A stretch of DNA of 64,000 bases, taken from a virus. The translations under genes were made by a program, and so were the position numbers. Numbering within the stretch: the first letter of the stretch is position 1; each line of letters starts with the position of its first letter. Shown piece by piece: positions 51,085 to 61,000 of this stretch. The notes below the pieces were generated by a model, which was not told where the DNA came from, searched no databases, and saw only the letters and a list, made by a program, of their open reading frames with translations. The DNA lies in the IMG/VR virus record IMGVR_UViG_3300018080_000118, positions 62,001 through 126,000 of that record. One strand, 5' to 3'.

Positions 51085-51133
51085 GAAGAGTTGAGGGTTG
51101 GGTCAGGTAGCTGCGAGGGATGGTGTGGACGAC

Positions 51134-51466
51134 CTACTCGTCGTCGTCGTCGTCGCCCATGAGCTTGGCCTGGGCCTTGTCGATGGCGCGCTGCTTGCGC
51201 GCGAGCGTCCTGCGCTCCGCCTTGATTTCCCGGGTCAATTCCTCCACGGCCTCGTCTTCCGCCATGTAGCGGTCGACGGTGCTGTTGAAGTCCTCGTCCT
51301 CGGTGTCATCTTCGGCGAGCAGGTAGCTCGCGCCGTAGACAGCGCCGCCACCGACCGTGAGGCCGATGCCGATGCCTGCGGTGATCTCGGCGGCCGACTT
51401 GTTGGTCTTCTCCACAGCCAGACCACTCGGCAGCTTTCCCTTTCCTGCGTCTCTGAATTTCTTCAT
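51134..51466 (-). CDS. Small membrane-anchored coiled-coil protein
   Basis: 110 residues behind AGGAGGAATCC. A hydrophobic, glycine-rich stretch (about 29-50, ITAGIGIGLTVGGGAVYGAS) could span a membrane. It is followed by an acidic, coiled-coil-like region and an all-D end (GDDDDDE). Function unknown. It is the first gene of the leftward operon, next to the divergent region. Confidence 0.7.
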   Translation of the reverse strand: MKKFRDAGKGKLPSGLAVEKTNKSAAEITAGIGIGLTVGGGAVYGASYLLAEDDTEDEDFNSTVDRYMAEDEAVEELTREIKAERRTLARKQRAIDKAQAKLMGDDDDDE

Positions 51467-51595
51467 TGGATTCCTCCTGTAAAACGTCGGTTGATCATGA
51501 GCTCCACAAGCGCCCCCAGTGGGCGCGTGTTAGCGATAAGCTCACGTTCATTATTCTTTTGACAGAAATAGGCTGTTTTTTGGACCCTTTCGTTC

Positions 51596-51601
51596 TATAA
51601 T
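51596..51601 (+). promoter_or_regulatory. Candidate -10 element before right-arm structural genes
   Basis: The 177-base gap 51467-51643 separates divergent transcripts. TATAAT sits at 51596 but I find no -35 at normal spacing: TTGACA at 51559 is 31 bases before it. A GCGCCC/GGGCGC hairpin lies around 51509-51525. The area likely contains the start signals for both directions. Confidence 0.35.
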
Positions 51602-51643
51602 TCTAGATGCCTAGTTTTCATATCCTTTTTGGAGACGTCTCTC

Positions 51644-52357
51644 ATGGCTGAACCTGGCTCCATCGGCAAGAAGCCACAGGGGTCCTTCGTCAACACAAGT
51701 CAGATGGTCGACGACATCAAGCGCAAGAAGGAGCTTGAGTCGCTCGAACAGATGAAGGATCGGAAGGAAGAAGAGGCTCTGGAGGAAGAGGAGAAGAAGC
51801 AGAACGCGGAGATCGACAAGCTCCTGCCCGAGCGTGTCGAGTCTGCCTTCGGCGAGCTTCCCTACGCAACCTTCAAGGAGCTCTATCAGGACGTATTCGA
51901 TGCAGTGGCCAACAAGGACCACTGGTCTCTCGGATACGTCTCCCATGCGATGGACTTGTACGACGGTGTGCCCGTCCGAGTCCGTACGCTGAGGAAACGC
52001 GAGGCCGACGTGCTGCGCGGGGTGGCTCCCAAGGGCGCGGCCTATCCGGGCGCGGACATCGACCAGTTCAATGCGGAACGGGCGGAGTACGAGACTGTCC
52101 GCTTGCTGGTCTGTCTGCAGCAGTTCGGCGAGATCCAGTTCGAGGATAGCGTGAAGCTGTCGCTCGCCAACTTCTCTGAGTGGCGTGAGTCCAAGGACGC
52201 CAAGGCCCGTGCCGAGCAAGTCGACGACCTGCCTGACGAGGTGATCTCTCTCCTCGGAGCCGTCATCAACGATACGATGGTCGCGTATCGCTGTGCGATG
52301 ACGGAAAACTTAAAAAACCAATTAGCACCTCTCTCGCGTACTACCGCCTCCGATTAG
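51644..52357 (+). CDS. Tail assembly chaperone (short form)
   Basis: 237 residues from the ATG at 51644 (GGAG 9 bases upstream; a TTG at 51629 is less likely). It is charged and helical with a long coiled coil near residues 25-60. Near its 3' end a slippery A AAA AAC signal makes part of the product continue into the next frame, giving an extended protein as in lambda G/GT. Position immediately upstream of the tape-measure candidate supports the assignment. Confidence 0.72.
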   Translation: MAEPGSIGKKPQGSFVNTSQMVDDIKRKKELESLEQMKDRKEEEALEEEEKKQNAEIDKLLPERVESAFGELPYATFKELYQDVFDAVANKDHWSLGYVSHAMDLYDGVPVRVRTLRKREADVLRGVAPKGAAYPGADIDQFNAERAEYETVRLLVCLQQFGEIQFEDSVKLSLANFSEWRESKDAKARAEQVDDLPDEVISLLGAVINDTMVAYRCAMTENLKNQLAPLSRTTASD

Positions 52358-52371
52358 TGCTGAGAGGGGTG
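52312..52371 (+). other. Programmed -1 ribosomal frameshift signal
   Basis: A AAA AAC at 52312-52318 in the correct frame, a 7-base spacer, then a stem: CACCTCTCTC (52326-52335) with GAGAGGGGTG (52362-52371), ten pairs with one G-U. The -1 frame is open through the stop of the first gene into the second ORF. The fused protein would be about 342 residues. Confidence 0.75.
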
Positions 52372-52671
52372 GATCTCACCCAACACGGACACCTCGAACA
52401 GATCGATCTCCTTGAGGCGGAGAAGCGTGATCTGCTGATGAGGTTCATGGACCAGGTGGTTAGCATCATGGCCTCGGCTGGCTCCTCGCCCGAAGCCATG
52501 GAGTTGATTAAGCGGCTCAAGGAGGTCTACTTCATAGGGTACGCCGAGAAGCGAAAGATGGAGAGTCAGAAGGCGGCCCAGGAGCTCCTCGAACTTAGCC
52601 GCAAGGTCTTCCACGTCGCTCCAGGCGTTCGCGGTGGCCCCTACCGACTCACCGTTCAGGACGGACAATGA
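52357..52671 (+). CDS. Tail assembly chaperone, frameshift extension
   Basis: As an independent ORF it begins with GTG at 52357 (TAGTG overlap), 104 residues, helical (QIDLLEAEKRDLLMRFMDQVV). More probably it is read as the C-terminal extension of the preceding gene by the -1 shift at 52312. Its own start has no good ribosome site. Extensions of this kind bind the tape measure while the tail is assembled. Confidence 0.68.
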   Translation: MLRGVDLTQHGHLEQIDLLEAEKRDLLMRFMDQVVSIMASAGSSPEAMELIKRLKEVYFIGYAEKRKMESQKAAQELLELSRKVFHVAPGVRGGPYRLTVQDGQ

Positions 52672-53231
52672 GCACAGAATACTTCTCCTCCGTCGTCATG
52701 AACCAGACCATCGACATGGTGCTGAAAGGTCTGCGGGATCTCCGTTCCGCTGACCTCAGCCCATTCTACGAGCAGCCCGAGGCGGTCCCGGCAGGCTACA
52801 CCACAGAGACGTATCCCGGGGTTCGCGAAGAGATGCTGGACAACGAGCTACCTGTCGTGTCGCAACCCGCCTTCTCTTCACAGCTCTCGGACGCAAATGG
52901 TCAGGAGCTGTTCGTAGAGTTTCTTGGGGATGCCGGGCTTGTTCAGACGGAGTCCGGCGATGACTTCACACAGGAGGCTCATGCTGATTCTCTACCTGAT
53001 CTGGGTGATATTGGTGATCTACTTACGAGGCTGTCTGACGAAGGCGTTGTCACTCTTGATGTAGAGCGCATCCGAGAGATCGCCGAGCTGGTCAACATCC
53101 CTAGACCTCCCGGCGTCCTGAATCATCTCCTCATCCCTGATCCGGATCCTATCGGCGAACTGGAGCCGATCATCTCAAGACGATTCGCTCGGATGAGACA
53201 GTACCTTCGCAGCTACTTTTCCACGGAATAG
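52668..53231 (+). CDS. Tail-region protein, unknown
   Basis: 187 residues, overlapping the previous stop by 4 bases. Acidic, Pro-rich in the N-terminal half, helical later (LLTRLSDEGVVTLDVERIREIAEL). Between chaperones and tape measure, where another chaperone or tail protein may be found. No family. Confidence 0.66.
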   Translation: MSTEYFSSVVMNQTIDMVLKGLRDLRSADLSPFYEQPEAVPAGYTTETYPGVREEMLDNELPVVSQPAFSSQLSDANGQELFVEFLGDAGLVQTESGDDFTQEAHADSLPDLGDIGDLLTRLSDEGVVTLDVERIREIAELVNIPRPPGVLNHLLIPDPDPIGELEPIISRRFARMRQYLRSYFSTE

Positions 53232-53234
53232 CCC

Positions 53235-56200
53235 ATGATTCCGAACCCAGGACACCCCTCTCAGGAGCAAGCCGCTCGGGCCATGTCTCAGGCCGATGCC
53301 TTCGTCCAGCAGACGCGGCAGCAGGCGCTCCAGTCTATGCAGTCGCAGCACCAGACCTATACCGGTGGTGCTCAGCCTGGCGTCCTCACTTACGCCGGAC
53401 ACGGCGCAATGATGACCGCAGGCGCGACCATGCGCGCTGGCCAGAGCGTCATCTCCGGTGCAGCTACGGCCATGGGTGCCGGGGCTTCGCTGGCGCAGCC
53501 CATCTCTCAGCAGGTAATGCAGGCCGGTGCGGGGGCTCGGCCCGGACTGATGCCGCAAGGGTTTTTCGGGATGCTGTCGACGGCCTACGCCCCACGATGG
53601 TTGCTACCTCATGCGGGTATGGCCTTCGGGATGGAGTCAGCCGTTCGTCGAGAGTTTGCTCAGGAGGAGTTGGGTCGTCGCTGGGACATGTTCGGACGCA
53701 GGGCGGCTACCGCCGGCGCGGACTTCCTTAGCCTTGGTGTCACCTCTCACCTCATGCGACGCACCGGCATGGAGGCCCGCATCTTCACAGAGATGCAGAC
53801 CGAGCGCTCCCTACAGCAGCGTCTTGGTGTCGTGCGTGGGAGCCAATACTCCGCAGCGACTGGGTTCGGTGTTCGCCGAGGCTTTCTTACGGAAGGCGGC
53901 GGTGCGGAGGCTATGCAAGAGTTAATGGGCGGTGCCGCTAATCTTCAGGCGGCTTTTGGCTACAGCAGTGACCAGCTGAACACCCTCACCCAGACGGCCA
54001 TGGGCGCTATTACGCCCGGACGTCTTCAGACCGCAGCTATGGGTCGCGGTGGCGGCATGCAGGCTCTTGGTAAGGAGATCAGCGGCATTCGCAGTGAGCT
54101 GGCTCGCGCCGCCAGAGAAATGCAGATGACCGAGGAGGAGGCCGTCAAGTTTTTCGAGCAGCTCAAGGGGACCATGGAGGTCACCACCGAGGGTTTCAGA
54201 GGGTTCAGAGAAGGAGCCCGGCAGGCCGCGCTCAGCGGTCCGTTCTCTCAGGCGCAGATGGGGCAGATTGGTATACAGGGACGGGCTATGGGTCTGGCGA
54301 ACTATATGGACCCAACTGTCATGCAAGGCGAGGCTTTCTCCCGCGCCAACGAAATCGCCGAGTTGCGTCGCCAGGGTGTCATCCGGTCCGAGACACTGCT
54401 GCGCGAGGGCGGCGGCACTGGTGCTGACGCCATGGCAAGAATGCTGATGGCCAGAATGCAGCGTCAGATGGGCGCTGTTGGCGCAGGGAGAGCTAACGAG
54501 TCACTGATTTTGGCGCAGGCCAACCCCGGAGCCTATCAGCAGGGTCTTCAAGGTCAGGGCTTTCTGGGCAGGCAAGGAGCCATCGCCGGCGCTTTGATTC
54601 GTGATCCTTTCGCTCTTCGCCGCGCTCGACAGAATCCCTCAGTTCGCCGGACTGTGGCGATGAACCTGGAGCTCGACGCCTTCATGGAGGGTCAACGCAT
54701 TGCAGCCATTGATCCTGCGGGTCAGCTGGCGGCTCCTGAGATCTTTGCTCAGCGCATGGGCTTCGGCTCTGTCGAGGAGGCGTTGCCGCAGTACGAAGAG
54801 GTCGAGGCCCGGATGTTGGGCGCTCGGACACGCATAGAGCAAGCAGGTATCCGTGGCGACAGCCAGCAGCTGGCTAACTTCGCACTAGCTTTCGGCAAGC
54901 TTGGGGGCTACGAGACCCAGGCTATCGTTAGTGCCATGACCAACATGCAGAATGTCCAGGATATGGACGTCGGAGGTATGTCTGCCAAGGGTCTCCGGTC
55001 GGCGGTGCGAAGAACCATGGCAGAAATGCAGGTGCAGGCCGCCGGGCGAACGTACGGGCAGTTCGCGGCCAATATGCACGTTGGGGGTGCGGCCCAGTCC
55101 ATGGCCAATAGGTTGTTGTCTGGCTCAGTCGAGAGGTACAAGCTCCCCCATCAAGCACGCGGCACCGTGCAGAATGCCATTAGCCTTGAGACGGCGAGTC
55201 TTCGCACCACACAGACAGTGCGCGGTGATGGCTACTACGCACCACCAGAGCTCGTAGAGACGTGGAAGGCCTACACACCAGAACGTGTGAATGAAATGAT
55301 CGGCCGCCTCCGTGCCCAGGATCCCAAGATGACTGACGAGGAGCTTGCGAAGGCCATCCTTGGTAATCGTGCAGGCTGGGATGTTGAAGAAGGTAGGCGG
55401 GGGTTCCTTGGGCTTGGAGGTGTTGGTGTAACTCGGTCGCGCCTCACAATCAAGAACAACAAACTTGTCCGCGAGACTCAGCGACTGGCAATGAACAACG
55501 ACCTCGATCGAGACTGGAGTCAGCGAAAAGCGGAAATCATGGCAGGCGGTGACTGGTCTACCACCGATGTTGAGGTGTTCGGGGAGAGTGGCGATGTGGA
55601 TGCCGCCGCCCGTCTTGCGCTGGCTGCTACACAGGCAGGAAGAGCTACCCGGATCAGATCCTTTTTCGATCCGAATGTGCGCGAGGCTCGCATGTCTATG
55701 CGGGAGCTTGTGCGCTCTTCTCCGACGGGTGTTGACCTTCTGAGGCGATCCGTCGGCGGTTTCATGGTCCCGGCTGGCGCTGACGGGACCCTCAAGAGGA
55801 TGTCCTACATCCAGGGAGATCTGACACAGAAGAAGCTAATGAACATGCTCGACTGGGAAGACAACTCCATGCTTAGTGGGGCCATGTTTAAGCAGCGAGC
55901 ACTCAACCCCGTCACAGGGCTGATGAGAGCGTTTTCATCGAGAGGCGGTCTGGAGGACTTCGCTGCGCTACAAGAGGCTATCCCGTATGAGACGTTGAAG
56001 TCCGTCATGGAGAGCTACGCAGAGGGCAAAGACATTAACATCAAAGCCGCTGCCACGGACAAGAAGGGCATGCAAAAATTCATGTCGGAGCTCGGGGGCA
56101 AGAAGAGAGTAGAGTTTGTCTTTGACCTGATGAAGTCCGCGATAGGTCGTTCAGATGAGTTGGCACGAACCGCCCCTCGCGGGGACACACCGGAGAACGC

Positions 56201-56261
56201 CGTCTGGGTGAAGAGCGCCCTCCAGAGAAATACCGCGACACCAGATGCTAGGACAGAGTAA
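53235..56261 (+). CDS. Probable tape measure protein
   Basis: 1008 residues. The protein is rich in A, G, Q, M and R with long helices; the N-terminal third has a small-residue pattern (GGAQPGVLTYAGHGAMMTAGAT) as in membrane-active parts of tape measures. It follows the frameshifted chaperones, the single best clue. A tape of 1008 residues would set a tail about 150 nm long at the usual 0.15 nm per residue; this uses the general rule and is not measured. No lysozyme or peptidase motif is seen. Confidence 0.72.
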   Translation: MIPNPGHPSQEQAARAMSQADAFVQQTRQQALQSMQSQHQTYTGGAQPGVLTYAGHGAMMTAGATMRAGQSVISGAATAMGAGASLAQPISQQVMQAGAGARPGLMPQGFFGMLSTAYAPRWLLPHAGMAFGMESAVRREFAQEELGRRWDMFGRRAATAGADFLSLGVTSHLMRRTGMEARIFTEMQTERSLQQRLGVVRGSQYSAATGFGVRRGFLTEGGGAEAMQELMGGAANLQAAFGYSSDQLNTLTQTAMGAITPGRLQTAAMGRGGGMQALGKEISGIRSELARAAREMQMTEEEAVKFFEQLKGTMEVTTEGFRGFREGARQAALSGPFSQAQMGQIGIQGRAMGLANYMDPTVMQGEAFSRANEIAELRRQGVIRSETLLREGGGTGADAMARMLMARMQRQMGAVGAGRANESLILAQANPGAYQQGLQGQGFLGRQGAIAGALIRDPFALRRARQNPSVRRTVAMNLELDAFMEGQRIAAIDPAGQLAAPEIFAQRMGFGSVEEALPQYEEVEARMLGARTRIEQAGIRGDSQQLANFALAFGKLGGYETQAIVSAMTNMQNVQDMDVGGMSAKGLRSAVRRTMAEMQVQAAGRTYGQFAANMHVGGAAQSMANRLLSGSVERYKLPHQARGTVQNAISLETASLRTTQTVRGDGYYAPPELVETWKAYTPERVNEMIGRLRAQDPKMTDEELAKAILGNRAGWDVEEGRRGFLGLGGVGVTRSRLTIKNNKLVRETQRLAMNNDLDRDWSQRKAEIMAGGDWSTTDVEVFGESGDVDAAARLALAATQAGRATRIRSFFDPNVREARMSMRELVRSSPTGVDLLRRSVGGFMVPAGADGTLKRMSYIQGDLTQKKLMNMLDWEDNSMLSGAMFKQRALNPVTGLMRAFSSRGGLEDFAALQEAIPYETLKSVMESYAEGKDINIKAAATDKKGMQKFMSELGGKKRVEFVFDLMKSAIGRSDELARTAPRGDTPENAVWVKSALQRNTATPDARTE

Positions 56262-57148
56262 TGGGCAATCGCACCAAGCCAGGACAGAAGCCAGGACCGC
56301 TTCCGCGCTACAACGATGTGGTGAGCGGTCTCGGCGGCGACATCACAGGGAGCGGCCTGTCCCAGACGCTTGAGACCTATACTCGCACGGCTGGCCGGAT
56401 TGACTCCTGGACCTGGACCGCGTTTCTGCGCGAGTTCCCAAAGGTGCGCGCCTTGCGCTGGCAGGACGTCCCAGAGAGCGAGCTCTTCCGAGAGAAGCTG
56501 AACACAGGCCGCGTCTTTGCGGACTATGACGAGGATCCGGCTGTTCTGGTGATCCGGCGCATCAAGAATCCTACTGAGTCTGAGGCGCAGGTGGAGTACC
56601 GTAAGATCATCGGCTTGAGCGGGGAGGCCTCTCCAGCTGCGCGCCGCCCCTCCACGCTACCGATCGTCCTGGCTACCGACCGCTTCCTCATCCAGCAGGT
56701 GAGCGAGGTAGACGACGAGCGTATCGGGCCGAGGTACAATTTCGGTACCCCACTGGTCTACTCTGTGGGACGCTCTGCGCGCATCTACACCTACGGCGGC
56801 TGGCTCATTGACAACATCAAGGACGGCAGCGCCCAAGCCCAGTGGTGGGTGGCGTACAACAAATACATGCGGGGATCGAAGTGCATCCAGAACAAGTGCT
56901 TCGCCGAGATCTACTATAGGAACAAGATCCGGCGCGGCTATCTTATGCACACCAACATGAGCGAAGATGCAGCGCAGCCGAGTCGGGCGCAGTTCGCTTT
57001 CTCATTCTTTGTGACCAGCGAAGCTTTCTTCTCCGTGAAGAGAGTGAGTGCCTATGACGCGCCACCCCCGGATGGTCCTTCTCGGGAAGTTCCCGCCGAT
57101 TACCAGTACGGCTTTGCTGGGGACGCCGGTGGAGGGGTGGCAGTCTAA
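56261..57148 (+). CDS. Baseplate/tail-tube-end protein
   Basis: 295 residues starting on the last base of the previous gene. A beta-rich body with YGGWLIDNIKDG, QWWVAYNKYMRGSKCIQNKCFAEIYYRN and a beta end. The following protein has a similar layout (an unusual FTIQGFIYD...YDQYMR...KGY part), so the two could be related structural proteins at the tube-baseplate junction. Family not named. Confidence 0.62.
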   Translation: MGNRTKPGQKPGPLPRYNDVVSGLGGDITGSGLSQTLETYTRTAGRIDSWTWTAFLREFPKVRALRWQDVPESELFREKLNTGRVFADYDEDPAVLVIRRIKNPTESEAQVEYRKIIGLSGEASPAARRPSTLPIVLATDRFLIQQVSEVDDERIGPRYNFGTPLVYSVGRSARIYTYGGWLIDNIKDGSAQAQWWVAYNKYMRGSKCIQNKCFAEIYYRNKIRRGYLMHTNMSEDAAQPSRAQFAFSFFVTSEAFFSVKRVSAYDAPPPDGPSREVPADYQYGFAGDAGGGVAV

Positions 57149-58020
57149 TGGCAGATCCTAGCCTGAAAACCTTGGATCCTCGTCGGTACTACCTTAGGAG
57201 CCTGGCAGACATCCAGGGTCTGGAGGAGACGGACTTTCGCTGGCTCACCATGCGCGTGTGGCCTCTTGGTGTTCGCGGTAACATTCGCAACGATGTGAAG
57301 CCTACAGAAGTCATGAGCGACTTCATCATGCAGAACATCTCGCAGATGGATCGTGAGCGCTCTCACGTGGTTCCCGGTGTCCGCGACAACGTGAAGGTCT
57401 ACTTCTTCGATCGGGAGATCAGGCAGTTCACAATCCAAGGTTTCATCTACGACATGCCCTTCGATTCGCGACAGCAGCAGGACGGCAATCTTCAGGCGTA
57501 TGCGTACACCAAGTTGCGTACACTCTACGACCAGTACATGCGGACGTCGGTGGCTGCTCGGAAGGGGTACATCGTCGAGCTGGACTACGGCCAGTTCAAC
57601 ATCTACTGCACGCTCACCAACATGAGCTCCACCCTTACGTCGGATACCCCAGTCATCTACGTGGTGTCTTTCGTGGTTCTCGTAGAAGCTGTTACGATCA
57701 AAGACAACATCATGCCGGGCGACTCCACTACAGTGAGGAACACCATCAGCTGGCGCAGTATTGAGCAGCCTCTCATCGACGAGCCGAACCATCCGTCATC
57801 AGAAGCGATTGGTATCGTCTCTCGCGAGGCCGGAGTGAAAATCGGCTTGGCCGATAGTTCCTACATGCTCAACGTCTTCAACCCCACACCGCAGCCTCCG
57901 CAGCTGCAGACGGGTGTTGAGAAGGCGCTCCTTTCTTCCGCGAAGCCTCCTCAGCTTCTCGATCAGTTTCCGCAAAAGTTTCCCGTGAAGGCCAAACGCA
58001 AGAGTAGTAGAGGGGCATAA
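57148..58020 (+). CDS. Baseplate/tail-tube-end protein
   Basis: 290 residues; its ATG overlaps the previous stop by one base. Mixed alpha/beta with REIRQFTIQGFIYDMPFD, LRTLYDQYMRTSVAARKGYIVELDYGQFNIYC. The C-terminal 70 residues are proline- and lysine-rich. The layout resembles the preceding gene. Its role as a baseplate hub or tube initiator is inferred from order. Confidence 0.62.
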   Translation: MADPSLKTLDPRRYYLRSLADIQGLEETDFRWLTMRVWPLGVRGNIRNDVKPTEVMSDFIMQNISQMDRERSHVVPGVRDNVKVYFFDREIRQFTIQGFIYDMPFDSRQQQDGNLQAYAYTKLRTLYDQYMRTSVAARKGYIVELDYGQFNIYCTLTNMSSTLTSDTPVIYVVSFVVLVEAVTIKDNIMPGDSTTVRNTISWRSIEQPLIDEPNHPSSEAIGIVSREAGVKIGLADSSYMLNVFNPTPQPPQLQTGVEKALLSSAKPPQLLDQFPQKFPVKAKRKSSRGA

Positions 58021-61000
58021 TGCCGAGGCTTGAGAGAAAGCTGAGTGACTGGCGCGTGTTCATCGACGGCGTCGAGGTCCCACACCAGGGCTTCACCATC
58101 ACGTGTGGCCGTAACTCATACGCGACCGGGCAGCTATACCTGGAGCCTGACAAGGTGGTGCACGAGTTTCGGCCAAACTCGCTCATTCATTTCTTCTTCT
58201 GGGACAGCACCGATCCTCGCCAGGACGAGCTCGACAAGTACAAGCTCTACATGGAGGTCGAGCTCCTCGGCCCGGGCCATTCGAAGACTCCGCAGCATCG
58301 CAGCATGGCTGTTCACTTTGCAGGCCTCTTTCGGATCTTTTCCCGGCACCGCATGTTCATGTCCTCTATTGGCCAGAGCTTCCAGACTCCCTACATCACG
58401 GGGGGCTATGCGATCCCCTCTATCGCACAAGGCGTCTCGGGCCGTGGTGATTCGTTCTCCTTTCTGGCCCTCGCCAAGTCATTCGATCCAGACAACGCGG
58501 GGACTCCGGGGGACAAGGCTCCTTTCCGAACCAATCCGGACAGCAACTTCGCAGAGAGGCTGTTGCCCCTCATCGCGTATCTCAGCAGCTACAACGGTTC
58601 GCAGCGGCTCTCTGTCATCAGGAGCAGGCTCCTTAACAAGATCGCCGCCGTCCCCGACTCCACCATCGGAGGCATGATCCCAGCCACTCTCAGCAACCTC
58701 GCCTTCCAGCAGCTCAAGGGGCAGATCCGCGCAGACCATACCTACCTCGATCTGTTCACCCACTTCTGTGGCCAAGCGTTTCATTCCTGGTATCAGGTCC
58801 CCACGCCCTACTACGCTCCGAGAGACAAGAAGCTCAAGATCCCGGACGCGCAGACAGGTCAGCTGGTGGAGTTTCCCGCACAGCCAGGTGACAAGGGCAA
58901 CATCCTCAAGATGCCTCAGATCAAGGAGGCAGATCTCGATATCTTCTCCTTCGTCAGGGACTACTATCGTAACGACTATATCCTGGCCCCCGAGCTCTTC
59001 TACGCGATGCCCCCTCCGTGCAACTTCATCATGCCGGAAGACATCGACCAGCTGAGCTATCAGCGTACCTACGACAACGAACCCACTCGCGTGATCTTGA
59101 ACGAGAAGTATTTCTCCCAGGGCAAAGCAGCCTACTTCGCCCCCTCTACCATCCTTCGATCCATGCCGGAACAGGATCGTTCCCGGGTCACAGCGGCTGA
59201 ATTCTTCAGCTCCAACCTGAACGGCTTGGGCCAAGCTACGACGGCCGGCAGCAGTAACTCTCCGTACCAGGCGGCTCCTCACGTCAACAACAAGACCGCC
59301 GGTAGTGTGAACCTCCTGTCCGTTCTCAGCGAGGACGAGATCGAGAAGGGTATCATCTGTCGACGAGACACCAATCCGTTCGAGCTCTTCACAGCGGTAG
59401 CCCGGTATTTCGACGATAAGGAAGATCTGACCCAAGCGTTTGCCTCAGAGAAGAATCGGGCTGAGCGCATCAACCAGAAGGGTCTGAGCGACTATGAGCG
59501 CATCATGACGACCCTGGCTGATTACCGGTACCAGCTCGGAAAGGCAGAGAGAAACGCCAGTGTCTCCTGTCGCGGTCTTCGCTGGATAGCTCCTGGCTTC
59601 TCCACCATGATCTTCGACAACGACTCTTCCTATCTTGCCTTTGTTGAGAGCACCACGCTCACAGTCGACATCGCTACGGGGAACGAGACCACCAACGTAG
59701 GGCTCTCCCGCGTACGGACCATTCCGCGTGTCACCAAGAAGGAGGCAGAGAAGCTGGATAAGAAGTTCCAGAAGGAGCGTGACAGCCGGTCTTCGCAGTA
59801 CGGGGAGATCTCTGGAAAGTACCAGGCGAAGATCACAGCTGTGGAGGGACACATCCGCGAGTTCGAGAAGGCTATGCGTAATGTGTCAGGCTATGTCACG
59901 AGCCTCGATCTCCTCAGCCGTCGTGAGGTCAGTAGCGCAGGCTTCACCCCCGAGACCAAACTTCTTGCGTTGAAGATCCGGGCGTTCGGTGGAGACGTGA
60001 CGGTTCCTGCGGCTACGCTGGCTCCCCTGCAGGCAGCGGCAACCTCGCTCAACAGCATGGCCACGCCGATCCGGTCAGCGCTGTATGGGGGACAGCGTAG
60101 CGAGACAGCCGAGAGATTCTATCAGGACGAGAACCTGACCACCAAGGCATCGCTGCCGGGGAAGGCGACGGAAACACGCACGAAGAGCATCACCGTCTTC
60201 TCTGAGGAGCGAGGAACCTACAAGTACACCAAGACATTCACGACACGAGAGCGCTACGAGCGCGGAGACTATACATCGTATGCCGGGATGGATTTCCCAG
60301 TGTTCCTTGACGCTCAGCTGGATCCGAGTGTTTTCGTCGTCTCTGACGATGCCCAGACTGTCACCCTCACCCGAGAGATCCTGAAGACCATGAAGGTCCA
60401 GGGCGAGCAGCTGGGCAGGCAGATCCTATCGTTCCTCCGTGCCCAGGAGAAGGCTCTTCAGACAGCTTCTGACGAAGGTACGGTGGCTGACGTCGATACG
60501 CTCGGAGACAACGCCATCGCCACGGCGGTCAAGGCGGCGGAGCTCAACGAGGACTACGTGCGGTCGTACTTCAGCGAGCTCACAGGCTTCCAGCTCCCGC
60601 CTACATGGTTCAACAAAGGCTTTCTGCTCACACGCACCATCGATAAGATCTATCAGGCGCTGCTTGGAACCCAGCCGTTCTACGGGAGCGACACCGAGTT
60701 TGGTAAGGATCTGCAGGGGGCGGACCCGTCGTCGGAGCTGACAGCAAAGACTCTGTATGACGAGTACGGTAATTTCCTGCGCATCGTCGACAGGCTCTTC
60801 CCTATCCTCGACGACGACTCGGGCATCTCCCCCCGCCGTACAGGTGGTAGCACCAAGTGGGAAGAGCTCTCGCAGCAGCCCGAGACAGAGATCGGACCAG
60901 GGCCGTGGGTGGACCAGAATGTACAGAGCCGAGTGGCCACCAGCCTGCGCCAGTTCCTCGACATGCACGCGCTGAAGCTAGAGAAGCAGATGTCCGATCA

